This document shows, piece after piece, positions 9,071-17,873 of a stretch of 64,000 bases of DNA. How positions within the stretch are numbered: the first letter of the stretch is position 1; every line of letters starts with the position of its first letter. Both the position numbers and the translations under genes were made by a program. The notes below the pieces were generated by a model. It was given only the letters and a program-made list of their open reading frames with translations, was not told the origin of the DNA and searched no databases. Source of the DNA: Allofournierella massiliensis (GTDB taxonomy: Bacteria > Bacillota > Clostridia > Oscillospirales > Ruminococcaceae); assembly GCF_021531255.1 (NCBI RefSeq), contig NZ_JAFBIO010000007.1, forward strand, positions 1-64,000. Reading direction: 5' to 3'.

Positions 9071-10159
9071 ATGCTTGACAAGATCAAAGCCGCCCGAAAG
9101 CGGTATGAAGAACTGACCTGCCGCCTGCAGGACCCGGCCGTCCTGAACCAGCCCAAGCAGATGGCCGGCCTGATGAAGGAGTATAAAGCCCTGGAGCCGG
9201 TGGCCGAATTGGCGGGCCGGTACGAAAAGGTCCATCAGGACTGGCAGGAGGCAAAAGACCTGCTGGAGGAGGGCGGCCTGGAACCTGACTTCAAGGAAAT
9301 GGTACAGCAGCAGCTCTGCGAAAACAGGCAGAAATTGGAAGAACTGGAACAAAACCTGAAGCGGGCCCTGCTGCCCCGGGATGAGGACGACGAGAAGAGC
9401 GTGATCGTGGAGATCCGGGGTGGGGCCGGCGGAGAAGAAGCCGCCCTGTTTGCCCACAGCCTTTACCGGATGTACACCATGTATGCCGAAAAGCGGGGCT
9501 GGCAGTGGGAGTGTCTCTCCCTGAATGCCACCGAACTGGGCGGAATCAAGGAAATCAGCTTTTCCGTGGAGGGTACAGGCGTATATAGCCGGCTGAAATT
9601 CGAAAGCGGTGTGCACAGAGTACAGAGAGTTCCCGAGACCGAGACCCAGGGACGCATCCATACCAGCACCGTAACGGTGGCGGTGATGCCCGAAGCCCAG
9701 GAGGTGGAGCTGGAACTCAACCCCGCCGACCTGCGGATCGATACCTTCCGTTCCTCCGGGGCGGGGGGCCAGCATATCAACAAGACCTCCAGCGCCATTC
9801 GGGTGACCCATCTGCCCACCGGCATGGTGGTGGAATGCCAGGATGAGCGCAGTCAGTACAAGAACAAGGATAAGGCCCTGAAGGTACTCCGCAGCCGGCT
9901 GCTCCAGAAAAAGAAGGAGGAGCAGAAGAGCGCCGAGGATGCTTTCCGCCGCAGCCAGGTGGGCACAGGTGACCGGAGCGAGCGGATCCGCACCTACAAT
10001 TTCCCCCAGGGGCGGCTGACCGATCACCGCATCGGCCTGACCCTGTACAACCGGCTGGAAAATGTGATGAACGGCGAGCTGGACGAGGTGATCGACGCCC
10101 TGGCTCTGGCCGCCGAGACCGATAAGCTGAACGCAGCGAAAGAAGAAGGAAACGAATGA
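9071..10159 (+). CDS. prfA: peptide chain release factor 1
   Basis: A 362-residue class I release factor that recognises UAA/UAG and triggers peptidyl-tRNA hydrolysis on the ribosome. The GGQ catalytic motif is seen in [15 protein letters not shown] near residue 230, and the codon-recognition region of RF1 precedes it. The start at 9071 is chosen because AGGGAGAAGAG precedes it and RF1 proteins begin with MLDK-like sequences. The next gene starts within the stop region (ATGA overlap at 10156). In many Firmicutes prmC, which methylates the GGQ glutamine, follows prfA; here it does not. Confidence 0.96.
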   Translation: MLDKIKAARKRYEELTCRLQDPAVLNQPKQMAGLMKEYKALEPVAELAGRYEKVHQDWQEAKDLLEEGGLEPDFKEMVQQQLCENRQKLEELEQNLKRALLPRDEDDEKSVIVEIRGGAGGEEAALFAHSLYRMYTMYAEKRGWQWECLSLNATELGGIKEISFSVEGTGVYSRLKFESGVHRVQRVPETETQGRIHTSTVTVAVMPEAQEVELELNPADLRIDTFRSSGAGGQHINKTSSAIRVTHLPTGMVVECQDERSQYKNKDKALKVLRSRLLQKKKEEQKSAEDAFRRSQVGTGDRSERIRTYNFPQGRLTDHRIGLTLYNRLENVMNGELDEVIDALALAAETDKLNAAKEEGNE

Positions 10160-11178
10160 TCAAAACAGAACTTTGCCCGGCCGACGAGGCCGGTATCCGG
10201 AAAGGCGCGGAGCTGCTGCGCCGGGGGGAGCTGGTGGCCCTGCCCACCGAGACGGTGTACGGCATTGCAGCCGACGCCACCAGCAACGAGGCGGTGGCCA
10301 AGATCTTCCAGGCCAAGGGCCGCCCCCAGGATAACCCCCTGATTGTCCATATTGCCGATATGGAGATGTTGGAGGGCTTGGTGAGCCAGGTGCCCCCCCG
10401 CGCCCTCGAGCTGGCCAAGGCCTTCTGGCCGGGCCCCCTCACCATGATCTTCCCCCGTGGCCCCAAGGTGTGCGACGCAGTCTGCGCCGGGCTGGATACG
10501 GTGGGCATCCGTATGCCCAGCCATCCGGTGGTGCAGGCCATCATCCGCCAGAGCGGCCTGCCCTTTGCGGCCCCCTCGGCCAACCTGTCCGGCAGCCCCA
10601 GCCCCACCAATGCCGCCGATGTCTGGCAGGATATGGACGGCCGGCTGCCCCTAATCCTGGACGGCGGCCCCAGCCAGGTAGGGGTGGAATCCACCGTGGT
10701 GGCGGTGATGGGAGAAAAGCCCATGATCCTGCGGCCGGGCTATGTGACCAAGGAGCAGATGGAAGAGGTGTTGGGGGAGGAAGTCCTCCTGAACCATGCC
10801 ATCACCGAAAAGCTGGCGGAAGGGGAAGTGGCCCGCAGCCCCGGTATGAAATATAAGCATTACGCCCCCCGGGCCGAGGTCACGATTCTGAAAGGCAGCC
10901 TGGAGCGGTATACTGAATATGTGGGGCAGCACCGGGAAGAAGGGGTCTGGTGCCTCTGCTTTGAAGGTGAGGAAGCCCTTCTGCCCCTGCCCTGCGTCAC
11001 CTATGGCCGCCAGGGAGACGGGGCGGCCCAGGCCCATGATCTCTTTACCGCCCTGCGCCTTCTGGATGCCAAGGGAGCCCGGAAGGTCTATGCCCGCTGC
11101 CCGGAGCAGGAAGGGGTTTCCCTGGCAGTATACAACCGGCTGATCCGGGCAGCCGCCTATCGGGTGGTAGAACTGTGA
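10156..11178 (+). CDS. tsaC: L-threonylcarbamoyladenylate synthase (Sua5 type)
   Basis: A 340-residue enzyme that makes threonylcarbamoyl-AMP from threonine, bicarbonate and ATP for the t6A37 modification of tRNAs. The N-terminal YrdC domain is clear ([20 protein letters not shown] near residues 22-41; [47 protein letters not shown]). A C-terminal Sua5 domain follows from about residue 230 after the linker [11 protein letters not shown]. The length therefore marks the long Sua5 form rather than short TsaC. It overlaps prfA by ATGA and coaE by GTGA, so translation is probably coupled. Confidence 0.95.
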   Translation: MIKTELCPADEAGIRKGAELLRRGELVALPTETVYGIAADATSNEAVAKIFQAKGRPQDNPLIVHIADMEMLEGLVSQVPPRALELAKAFWPGPLTMIFPRGPKVCDAVCAGLDTVGIRMPSHPVVQAIIRQSGLPFAAPSANLSGSPSPTNAADVWQDMDGRLPLILDGGPSQVGVESTVVAVMGEKPMILRPGYVTKEQMEEVLGEEVLLNHAITEKLAEGEVARSPGMKYKHYAPRAEVTILKGSLERYTEYVGQHREEGVWCLCFEGEEALLPLPCVTYGRQGDGAAQAHDLFTALRLLDAKGARKVYARCPEQEGVSLAVYNRLIRAAAYRVVEL

Positions 11179-11762
11179 AGACCATTGGCATTACCGGCCG
11201 TTCCGGCTGCGGAAAATCCAGCGTGACGGCTCTGCTGCGCCAGAAAGGCTATCCGGTGGTGGACGGGGACGAACTGAGCCGGCAGATCCTGCAGAAGGGT
11301 TCCCCCTGCCTGGCCCAGCTGGCCGCGGCATTCGGGGAAGATATCCTGGATGAGGAGGGCAACCTGCGCCGCCGGCTGCTGGCCGACCGGGCCTTTGCCA
11401 CCCCGGAGGGGACCGAGACCCTTACTTCCATCACCCACCCGGAAATCTATCGGCGGATGGAAGCTCACCGCCAGGCCGCGGCCGCTGCGGGCCATGAACT
11501 GTATTTTATCGATGGCGCTGTGATTGTGGGCACTCCCTTTGAGGCGCTCTGCCAGAAGCTGATCCTGGTGACCGCCCCCTTTGAGGAGTCGGTGCGCCGC
11601 ATCTGTGCCCGGGACGGAATCTCTCCCGAAATGGCAGCCCGCCGCCTGCAGGCCCAGCCGCCCCAGGCAGAGCTGGAAAAGCGGGTGGATTTTATCCTGA
11701 ACAACGACGGCACGCCGGATCAGCTGGCCCAAAAGGTAGAGGCGCTGCTGAAAAAGCTTTAA
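11175..11762 (+). CDS. coaE: dephospho-CoA kinase
   Basis: A 195-residue kinase for the last step of coenzyme A synthesis. The P-loop GITGRSGCGKSSV is at residues 4-16, followed by the DGDELSRQI substrate-binding region. A GTG start is used; it overlaps the TGA of tsaC (GTGA), and no ATG fits the P-loop position. The family lid region is visible as CARDGISPEMAARRLQAQ. It belongs to the prfA-tsaC-coaE run and is followed 13 bases later by a lytic transglycosylase gene. Confidence 0.94.
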   Translation: MKTIGITGRSGCGKSSVTALLRQKGYPVVDGDELSRQILQKGSPCLAQLAAAFGEDILDEEGNLRRRLLADRAFATPEGTETLTSITHPEIYRRMEAHRQAAAAAGHELYFIDGAVIVGTPFEALCQKLILVTAPFEESVRRICARDGISPEMAARRLQAQPPQAELEKRVDFILNNDGTPDQLAQKVEALLKKL

Positions 11763-11775
11763 GAGAAAGGAGATC

Positions 11776-12393
11776 ATGAGAAAGCCAAAGAGAAAATTCA
11801 GGAATGGAAAAAAAGCGCTGCTTTTGGTACTGCTGGCCCTGGTGCTGGGGTACCTGGGGGTGCGGACCTTCCGGGGCGGGATTCATTCCCTCCAACTGGC
11901 CGAATATCCGCTGCGCTATGAGGAATATGTGGAATATTACGCCGACAAGTACAGTCTGGACCCTCTGCTGGTCTATTCCTTCATCCGCACCGAGAGCGGA
12001 TTTGATCCCCAGGCCCACTCCAATGTGGACGCCCGGGGCCTGATGCAGATTACCGAGGAGACCTTTCAGTGGATCCAATCCAAAATTGCCCCGGATGAGG
12101 AGCATACCTTTGAGGAGCTGTATGACCCGGAGCTGAACATCCGGTTTGGCGTTTATTATCTGTATGCTTGCCTGGAGCGATACGGCGGCGATCTGGCCAC
12201 AGCCGCGTCGGCCTACCACAGCGGTTGGGGCACGGTGGATGAATTGCTGGAGGACAGCGAGTGTTCCCCGGACGGGGAGCGGCTGACCGTTTTCCCTTAC
12301 ACCCAGATGCGGCGGTATGTAGCCAAGATCCAGAGCAGCTATGAAAATTATCAGCGCCTGTACGGGCAGGCGGAAGAAGGAGAAACAGCATGA
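11776..12393 (+). CDS. membrane-anchored lytic transglycosylase (Slt/MltE-like)
   Basis: A 205-residue protein with a basic N-terminus, one membrane segment (residues 13-29, ALLLVLLALVLGYLGV) and an SLT domain outside. The catalytic glutamate is E73 in YSFIRTESGFDP, followed by the family motifs GLMQI and, further on, YLYACLERYGGDLATAASAY. It would cleave peptidoglycan glycan strands to give 1,6-anhydro-muropeptides. An AGAAAGGAG site precedes the ATG. It overlaps the next gene by ATGA. Confidence 0.92.
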   Translation: MRKPKRKFRNGKKALLLVLLALVLGYLGVRTFRGGIHSLQLAEYPLRYEEYVEYYADKYSLDPLLVYSFIRTESGFDPQAHSNVDARGLMQITEETFQWIQSKIAPDEEHTFEELYDPELNIRFGVYYLYACLERYGGDLATAASAYHSGWGTVDELLEDSECSPDGERLTVFPYTQMRRYVAKIQSSYENYQRLYGQAEEGETA

Positions 12394-13796
12394 GCAAGGA
12401 AAAAACAGCGGCCCAGAAGCTGCAGGAAGAACTGTTCTATACCACCAAGCCGGCGGTGGACGCCGACCCTGAATCTTTTGAAAAGGCCAGCGAGTTCTGC
12501 AAGGGATACATGGCTTTCCTGGATGCGGCCAAAACCGAGCGGGAGGCCGCCAAGGTCAGCGAAAAGATGCTGCAGGAGGCCGGTTATCAGCCTTTTGAGC
12601 CGGATAAAACCTACCCGGCGGGTGCCAAGGTTTATTTCATCAACCGGCATAAGTGCGTGCTGGCGGCTACCATCGGCCGCCTGCCCCTGGAAAAGGGCTT
12701 CCACCTGAATATTGCCCATGTGGACTCCCCCCGGCTGGATCTCAAGCCCAATCCCCTGTATGAGGATGGCGGTCTGGCCCTGTTCAAGACCCACTATTAC
12801 GGCGGCCTGCGCAAGTACCAGTGGGCCACCATCCCTCTGGCCCTGCATGGGGTGATTTACCGGCAGGACGGCAACGCCGTGGAACTGCGGCTGGGCGAGG
12901 AAGAGGGAGATCCGGTCTTCTGCATCACCGATCTGCTGCCTCATCTCTCCGCCGAGCAGAACAAACGCCCCCTGAAAGAGGGGCTCAAGGGCGAAGAACT
13001 GAATCTGGTGGCGGGCAGCCTGCCCATTGAAGATCAGGAAATCAAGGAGCGGGTCAAGCTGGCGGCCATGAAGCTGCTTCACGAGCAGTACGGCATCACC
13101 GAAAAGGATTTCATCCGGGCCGAGCTGGAAGTGGTGCCCGCCCAGAAAGCCCGGGAGGTAGGATTTGACCGGGCCCTGATCGGCGCCTACGGCCACGACG
13201 ACCGGGTGGATGCATATCCCGCCCTGATGGCCGAGATCGGGGTGAAGGACCCTGCCTTTACCACGGTCTGCGTCCTGACCGACAAGGAGGAGACCGGTTC
13301 CGACGGCAATACCGGCCTGCAGAGCGATTATGTATTTAATTTCCTGGAGCAGCTCTGCCGCTGCCAGGGGGCCGATAAGATCACTGCCTTCAAGGCCTCC
13401 AAGTGCCTGTCAGCCGACGTGACGGCGGCCTTTGACCCCACCTTCCCCTCGGTGAGCGAAAAACGGAACTGCGCTTTTGCCGGCAAGGGCATCACCCTAC
13501 AGAAATACACCGGTTCCGGCGGCAAGTACAGCACCAACGACGCCTCTGCCGAGATGATGGCTTATATGATGGATTTGCTGGACGGCGCCGGCGTTGCCTG
13601 GCAGACCGGCGAGCTGGGCAAGGTGGACGAAGGCGGCGGCGGCACTGTGGCCAAGTATGTTTCCAAGCGGGACATCGATACGGTGGATATCGGCGTGCCG
13701 GTGCTGAGTATGCATGCCCCCTTTGAGATGGTGAGTAAGCTGGATGTGTACATGGCCTGGCGTACCTTTGACGCTTTCAACCGGGCAGAAAAGTAA
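12390..13796 (+). CDS. M18 family aminopeptidase
   Basis: A 468-residue zinc aminopeptidase of family M18 (aminopeptidase I). Metal-site motifs are visible: NIAHVDSPRLDLKP near residues 108-121, the DDRV segment (YGHDDRVDAYPALM) and TDKEETGSDGNTG, with a later histidine in VLSMHAPFEMVSKLDVY. The enzyme releases N-terminal residues from peptides in the cytoplasm. The start overlaps the transglycosylase stop (ATGA), so it is the last gene of a run that begins at DUF951. A GGCCGGCC-type terminator follows. Confidence 0.94.
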   Translation: MSKEKTAAQKLQEELFYTTKPAVDADPESFEKASEFCKGYMAFLDAAKTEREAAKVSEKMLQEAGYQPFEPDKTYPAGAKVYFINRHKCVLAATIGRLPLEKGFHLNIAHVDSPRLDLKPNPLYEDGGLALFKTHYYGGLRKYQWATIPLALHGVIYRQDGNAVELRLGEEEGDPVFCITDLLPHLSAEQNKRPLKEGLKGEELNLVAGSLPIEDQEIKERVKLAAMKLLHEQYGITEKDFIRAELEVVPAQKAREVGFDRALIGAYGHDDRVDAYPALMAEIGVKDPAFTTVCVLTDKEETGSDGNTGLQSDYVFNFLEQLCRCQGADKITAFKASKCLSADVTAAFDPTFPSVSEKRNCAFAGKGITLQKYTGSGGKYSTNDASAEMMAYMMDLLDGAGVAWQTGELGKVDEGGGGTVAKYVSKRDIDTVDIGVPVLSMHAPFEMVSKLDVYMAWRTFDAFNRAEK

Positions 13797-13809
13797 AATA
13801 CAATAAAAA

Positions 13810-13841
13810 CAGGCCGGCCCCGGTGGGTCGGCCTGCTTTTA
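13810..13841 (+). terminator. terminator after M18 peptidase gene
   Basis: AGGCCGGCCC / GGGTCGGCCT hairpin followed by CTTTT, 14 bases after the stop. Confidence 0.8.
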
Positions 13842-13860
13842 AAAAATATCAGAAAAACTG

Positions 13861-13889
13861 TTGACAACACAGAAAAAGTCTGATATACT
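13861..13889 (+). promoter_or_regulatory. sigma-A promoter of first tRNA-Ala
   Basis: TTGACA at 13861 and TATACT at 13884 with a 17-base spacer, 33 bases upstream of the tRNA. Confidence 0.85.
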
Positions 13890-13921
13890 AATCAAGTCGC
13901 AAAGAGATGCGGCTTGAATAT

Positions 13922-13996
<75 letters not shown>

Positions 13997-14002
<6 letters not shown>

Positions 14003-14034
14003 ACCTGAAATCAAACGATTTCAGGTCTTTTTTT
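13997..14034 (+). terminator. terminator after tRNA-Ala copy 1
   Basis: AAAAGACCTGAAATC / GATTTCAGGTCTTTT hairpin with a long T tract. It lies inside the island, so the element supplies this terminator. Confidence 0.85.
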
Positions 14035-14106
14035 GTCTGAAATCTGCCGTTTTTGTTCATTCTGTGTGATCTTTTCCAAGAGCTGCGGAACACTTGCACC
14101 CCGCGG

Positions 14107-14135
14107 AACTTTTAGTACCAGAATTAGTACCAGAA
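14107..14135 (+). promoter_or_regulatory. putative integrase arm-type site, left
   Basis: Tandem 12-base repeats AGTACCAGAATT AGTACCAGAA, preceded by AACTTTT. A near-identical tandem lies at 21240-21268 by the other end of the island, about the same distance from the core repeat. Such paired direct repeats are typical of tyrosine integrase arm sites; binding is inferred. Confidence 0.6.
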
Positions 14136-14167
14136 TGACCCTGTCACATAATGGACGCATTATCATG

Positions 14168-15331
14168 TTATCCAACATTGGGAAACTTAAGCACCTTGCA
14201 GGAAGGCTCGTCGGGACCGTCCGGGTCGCTGTGGCCTGTTGGAAAGGCTTTGCTGAATCGGTCAACGGCATCCATCCGAATGCTTTCCTGAACGTGTAAG
14301 TAGTGCTGCGTCATGCTCACATCGGCATGTCCCACGATGCTCTGGATAGTAGAGAGATCAACACCCAGCGCCTGCATCTGGATGACATAGGTATGTCTGC
14401 AGCTGTGCGGTGTAAGCAGCCGCACCTCAGGGATGGCCTCCAGTGCCTTACGGAACTGATCCCGGGAGTAGGTGGGGTTGCAGGGCTGATCTACCTTGCG
14501 GGCTTCCCAGATGTATTTCCTGCCCGTCTCTCGCAGCGCCACCGCGCAGTACCGCAGACTTTTGGGAACAGGGATGTTCCGGTAACTGTCGCGGGACTTG
14601 GGAACACCGATGGTGGCTGTTCCTTTCTGCATGTTGATGGCCTGTTCGATATGGATGACCGAGCCATCCGGTTCGATGTGTCGTGGTTCCAAGGCAAGCA
14701 GCTCCTGAGAACGCATTCCCGTTCCAAGCATCAGACGGATGCTGAGGCCGATGCGGTCTTCCGGCAGCCGTTCCATGAGGATGGAGACTTCCTCCGCAGT
14801 AAAGGCATCCTTCCGCTTCACCGGTTCGCGGTAGCGCATCTTTTCTGCGAAACGTACCGGATTTTTGCGGATGAGGTCATTGGCCTCGGCCTTGTTCATG
14901 ATCTGATACATCATGCCCCTGCACTGAGTCAGGCAGGAAATGGAGCGCCCTTCCCGACGAAGGTTTTTGAGCATGGTCTCCACATCGATAGGCTTGATAT
15001 CCTTGAGCTTCTTGCGGGGAAAGTTTGCCTTGAGGATGCGCAGCGTGTATTGGTAACTTTCCTGTGTGGTGGGCATGATGTTGTCCTTATGATTCTCGAA
15101 CCACATATCGGCCCAATCACTGAAATAATAGACCGTGTCAACATCCAAGCCCTCTGCCTTGGCGCTCTGGTACGCCTTGGCTTTTTCTTTGACTTCTTTC
15201 TGAGTCTTTGCGTAAAAACTTTTGTATTTGCGTCTTCCGTCACTTTGGAAGACTACCATCAATGTCAGCTCCCAAATGCCGTTGGGACGTTGGCGAAGAC
15301 TTCCTTCGCCGTGCGCCCTTTTCCTTGCCAT
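14168..15331 (-). CDS. tyrosine-type site-specific integrase of island 1
   Basis: A 387-residue phage/ICE-type integrase. An N-terminal arm-binding domain (HGEGSLRQRPNGIWELTLMV) and a SAM-like core-binding domain (near residues 55-150) precede a catalytic domain. The first Arg lies in TGMRSQELLAL, the His-x-x-Arg box in LTPHSCRHTY, then GHADVSMTQHYLH with the nucleophilic Tyr. The start at 15331 (MARKRAHGEGS) has AAAGGAG five bases upstream and is preferred to an ATG 21 bases earlier. It lies next to tRNA-Ala, the target it must cut, and probably drives integration and excision at the 50-base repeats. Confidence 0.95.
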   Translation of the reverse strand: MARKRAHGEGSLRQRPNGIWELTLMVVFQSDGRRKYKSFYAKTQKEVKEKAKAYQSAKAEGLDVDTVYYFSDWADMWFENHKDNIMPTTQESYQYTLRILKANFPRKKLKDIKPIDVETMLKNLRREGRSISCLTQCRGMMYQIMNKAEANDLIRKNPVRFAEKMRYREPVKRKDAFTAEEVSILMERLPEDRIGLSIRLMLGTGMRSQELLALEPRHIEPDGSVIHIEQAINMQKGTATIGVPKSRDSYRNIPVPKSLRYCAVALRETGRKYIWEARKVDQPCNPTYSRDQFRKALEAIPEVRLLTPHSCRHTYVIQMQALGVDLSTIQSIVGHADVSMTQHYLHVQESIRMDAVDRFSKAFPTGHSDPDGPDEPSCKVLKFPNVG

Positions 15332-15507
15332 GTTTACTCCTTTCTCTGGCACAGGCGTTTTGCAATTCTATTATAGATCACGCCGCCAGAATTTGAAATA
15401 CCCGGTTCCGCCGACCACGGAGAAATTTTTCCGTGATCAGCGGTTTTTTATTGTCCTTTAATGTGGACTGAGATTGTGCTATTGTATGTACATAAGGTGG
15501 TGATCGC

Positions 15508-15726
15508 ATGGACTATAAACTAAAGCGTGTTATGAGCAAGATTGAAAATGGAAATATTCAATCTGCACACATCTACGAACTGGTAGATACCTACTATCAA
15601 TGTGTGATTTATAAAATTGACGAATATGACGGTGATGAAGAACCGACAGATGCTTCTTATCCTGAAGAACTTCTTTATCAATTGCCCGAACGTCAAAGTG
15701 GGATTTTTAAGCTATGTCCATGCTGA
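15508..15726 (+). CDS. hypothetical protein, possible 5' remnant of the adjacent ATPase gene
   Basis: A 72-residue acidic open frame starting MDYKLKRVMSKIENGNIQSA with GGTGG upstream. It is in the same frame as the ATPase remnant that begins 13 bases after its stop. It could be an independent small gene or the start of an originally longer reading frame from which the middle was lost. No domain is recognised. Confidence 0.45.
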   Translation: MDYKLKRVMSKIENGNIQSAHIYELVDTYYQCVIYKIDEYDGDEEPTDASYPEELLYQLPERQSGIFKLCPC

Positions 15727-15738
15727 TTAGCCAAGGAT

Positions 15739-16889
15739 ATGACGTGCACGAATCAGATGGATGTTTTAATGAAGATCGTGCTGTCCGGCGCGGATTCCTT
15801 GGGCTTTCTCTTCTCAGAAGATAGCCAGCTCTATGATCGCTACTATCAGGTTCATACGACCCATATTCCTTATCGTGAGTTTGAAGAGATCCTTGGTATC
15901 CAGGGAATTGATGAGTATATTCGCTATGGCGGAACCATGAGTTTGAGCGGAGTTCATTATAACGAGGATTCGCCCTTTGCAAGCAAGAAAAATGCGGACG
16001 AATATGTGGACAGTGCGATTGCGCGAAACATTCAGCACTCACTGAAATGCTATCAATATGAAAACCACTTCCGCAATCTTCGAGAGCTTTATGAAAAAAC
16101 GAGCTGACCAATGCCATTAATCGCGTAGCGGAAGATATCAATCATGCGTTCCTTTTGAGAGTTCTTACCGATGAATTTAAGTCCCATGATTTCGGCCGAT
16201 CCGCAACCAATCTGCGTAGTGCAGGAAACAATATCCTTGATGACGTTGACCGTAAAACCTTAACTGAACGCTTGAAAGCAATGATGGAAATCCGCAATAC
16301 GCCGGAGCTGACCGTTGCACTCAGCGAAGTTCATCTGAAAGAGATTGTTCAGTATCTCATTAAGCTGGATATGATCTGCAAGATTGCTGAACGCAGTGAT
16401 CAAAGTGCTGCTGTGACATATCGCCTCGGTATTGCGCAGCCGGGCTTAAGATATGCACAGGCTGACGCGTTGGCAAAAGCTTTGCTGATGGATAATGTGT
16501 TTGGGGAATTACCGCTTCCTGAAAGAAATGCTATCCTTGAGCGGATCCGTAATGAGATCAAAGGCCGCATGATGGAAGATATCGTCCTTCTGGAAACGCA
16601 GCTGGCTAATCGGAAGAAGGAAGTGTTTACCTACCATTTCGATATCGGTGAGTTCGATATGGTAGTCTTTGATCTCAAAGCAGCATCTTGCGCTATCTAC
16701 GAAGTGGAGCATAGTACAGAGATTGCGGAGGCACAGTACCGGCATTTGATCGACGAAGAAAAGTGCAAAGCAACCGAATGGCGCTTCGGCACGATTACAG
16801 GCAAATATGTTATCTACCGTGGTGAGAGTTGCGAAGTAAATGGTATTCATTATTTGAACGTGGAAGAGTATCTGAAAGGCTTAGCATAA
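15739..16889 (+). pseudogene. AAA-type ATPase (gut Firmicutes DUF4143-like group), truncated and frameshifted
   Basis: Two open stretches belong to one protein. The first (to 16107) reads VLMKIVLSGADSLGFLF, then IPYREFEEILGIQGIDEYI and YVDSAIARNIQHSLKCYQYE. The second (16155-16889) continues with the C-terminal half ending YHFDIGEFDMVVFDL... and a final NVEEYLKGLA. The join lies in GAAAAAACGAGCTGACC near 16093-16106: one more A would restore a frame reading YEKNELTNAINRVAEDINHA and on into the second part. The N-terminal Walker A region is absent. The sequence resembles a widespread family of archaeal-type ATPases of unknown role. It appears inactive unless the shift is a sequencing error and a separate N-terminus exists. 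Confidence 0.7.
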
Positions 16890-17076
16890 TCGTAAATCGT
16901 GGCAATCTGAAATTTGCAGATAGCCACGGTTTTTTCGTCACGCCAAGTTGATCAGTAAGCGTCAAATGTAGCGGCGGATTGAAGGTCATCCAGGAAAATG
17001 AGAGAATACCAACGTACAGAACGTAAAGTCCACGCGCTATGCGTGGACTCCACGCGAAAAACGGAGGTAGATTACA

Positions 17077-17409
17077 ATGGGAGAACTTCGGCAGTTAAAT
17101 GAGCAGAACAAACTGGCGGTATGGGTCGAACGGGTCACAGAATGCAGAAACAGTGGGCAGAGCATACTGGCATGGTGCAAAGAGCATGGTATCTGCAGCC
17201 AGACATATTATAAGTGGCAGAAACGGCTGTTTACCATGGCGAAGGCACAGCATGAAGTCCAGTTTGCGGAAGTAACGCCAATTACAGAAACACCGTTGAG
17301 CTCCCAAGCAGCAATCTCAATTCACATTGACGGAGCTACTGTGGATATCCATTCGGGCGCGGACACGGCAACTGTGGAAATGATACTTCGGGTTTTGAAG
17401 TCATGCTGA
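17077..17409 (+). CDS. tnpA: IS66 accessory protein TnpA-like
   Basis: A 110-residue protein with an N-terminal helix-turn-helix of the IS66 OrfA type (WVERVTECRNSGQSILAWCK, then SQTYYKWQKRL). It starts shortly after GGAGG and overlaps tnpB by seven bases. IS66 TnpA is a small DNA-binding protein that assists transposition; without tnpC here it has no evident partner. Confidence 0.85.
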   Translation: MGELRQLNEQNKLAVWVERVTECRNSGQSILAWCKEHGICSQTYYKWQKRLFTMAKAQHEVQFAEVTPITETPLSSQAAISIHIDGATVDIHSGADTATVEMILRVLKSC

Positions 17410-17759
17410 ACGACTTTGCCGGGGCCGATAAGGTCTATATTGCCTGCGGCTGCACCGATCTCCGTAAAGGCATAGACGGTTTGGCTAGGATGGTCCAGCA
17501 GCAGTTTGAACTGGACTCTTTCACTAACACGCTGTTCCTGTTTTGCGGAAGGCGGAGAGACCGCATCAAGGGCCTGTACTGGGAAAAGGACGGCTTCATT
17601 CTTCTGTATAAACGCCTGGAACAGGGCGCGTACCAGTGGCCACGGAGCGAATTCGGGGTGCGTTCACTGACGCCTCAACAATACCGCTTGATCATGGAGG
17701 GACTGAAGATCGAGCAGCCGAAGGCACACCGCCCAGTGACAGGATTGTCTGTTCTTTGA
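17403..17759 (+). CDS. tnpB: IS66 accessory protein TnpB
   Basis: A 118-residue protein with the full IS66 TnpB (Orf2) signature: VYIACGCTDLRKGIDGLARM, then LFLFCGRRRDRIKGLYWEKD and GFILLYKRLEQGAYQWPR. The length equals the family norm. The function in transposition is unknown but required. The transposase that normally follows is absent. Confidence 0.92.
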   Translation: MLNDFAGADKVYIACGCTDLRKGIDGLARMVQQQFELDSFTNTLFLFCGRRRDRIKGLYWEKDGFILLYKRLEQGAYQWPRSEFGVRSLTPQQYRLIMEGLKIEQPKAHRPVTGLSVL

Positions 17760-17873
17760 GATAAAGAAAATTACCTGAAAACATTGAAAATACAAGATTT
17801 TTTGATGATTTTGTGGTATCATTGGTGATATACTAATCCCAAAGATCCTATTTCGTTGTTGGGAGGTCGGAGT

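Larger units (their letters stand above)
16955..17760 (+). mobile_element. partial IS66-family insertion sequence
   Basis: Two accessory genes of IS66 (TnpA-like and TnpB) lie in the usual order with a short overlap. A left end like IS66 (GTAAGCGTCAAATGTAGCGG at 16955) precedes them. The large transposase gene tnpC and the right end are missing; the element stops close to 17760, just before the M20 gene. It cannot transpose by itself. Confidence 0.75.
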
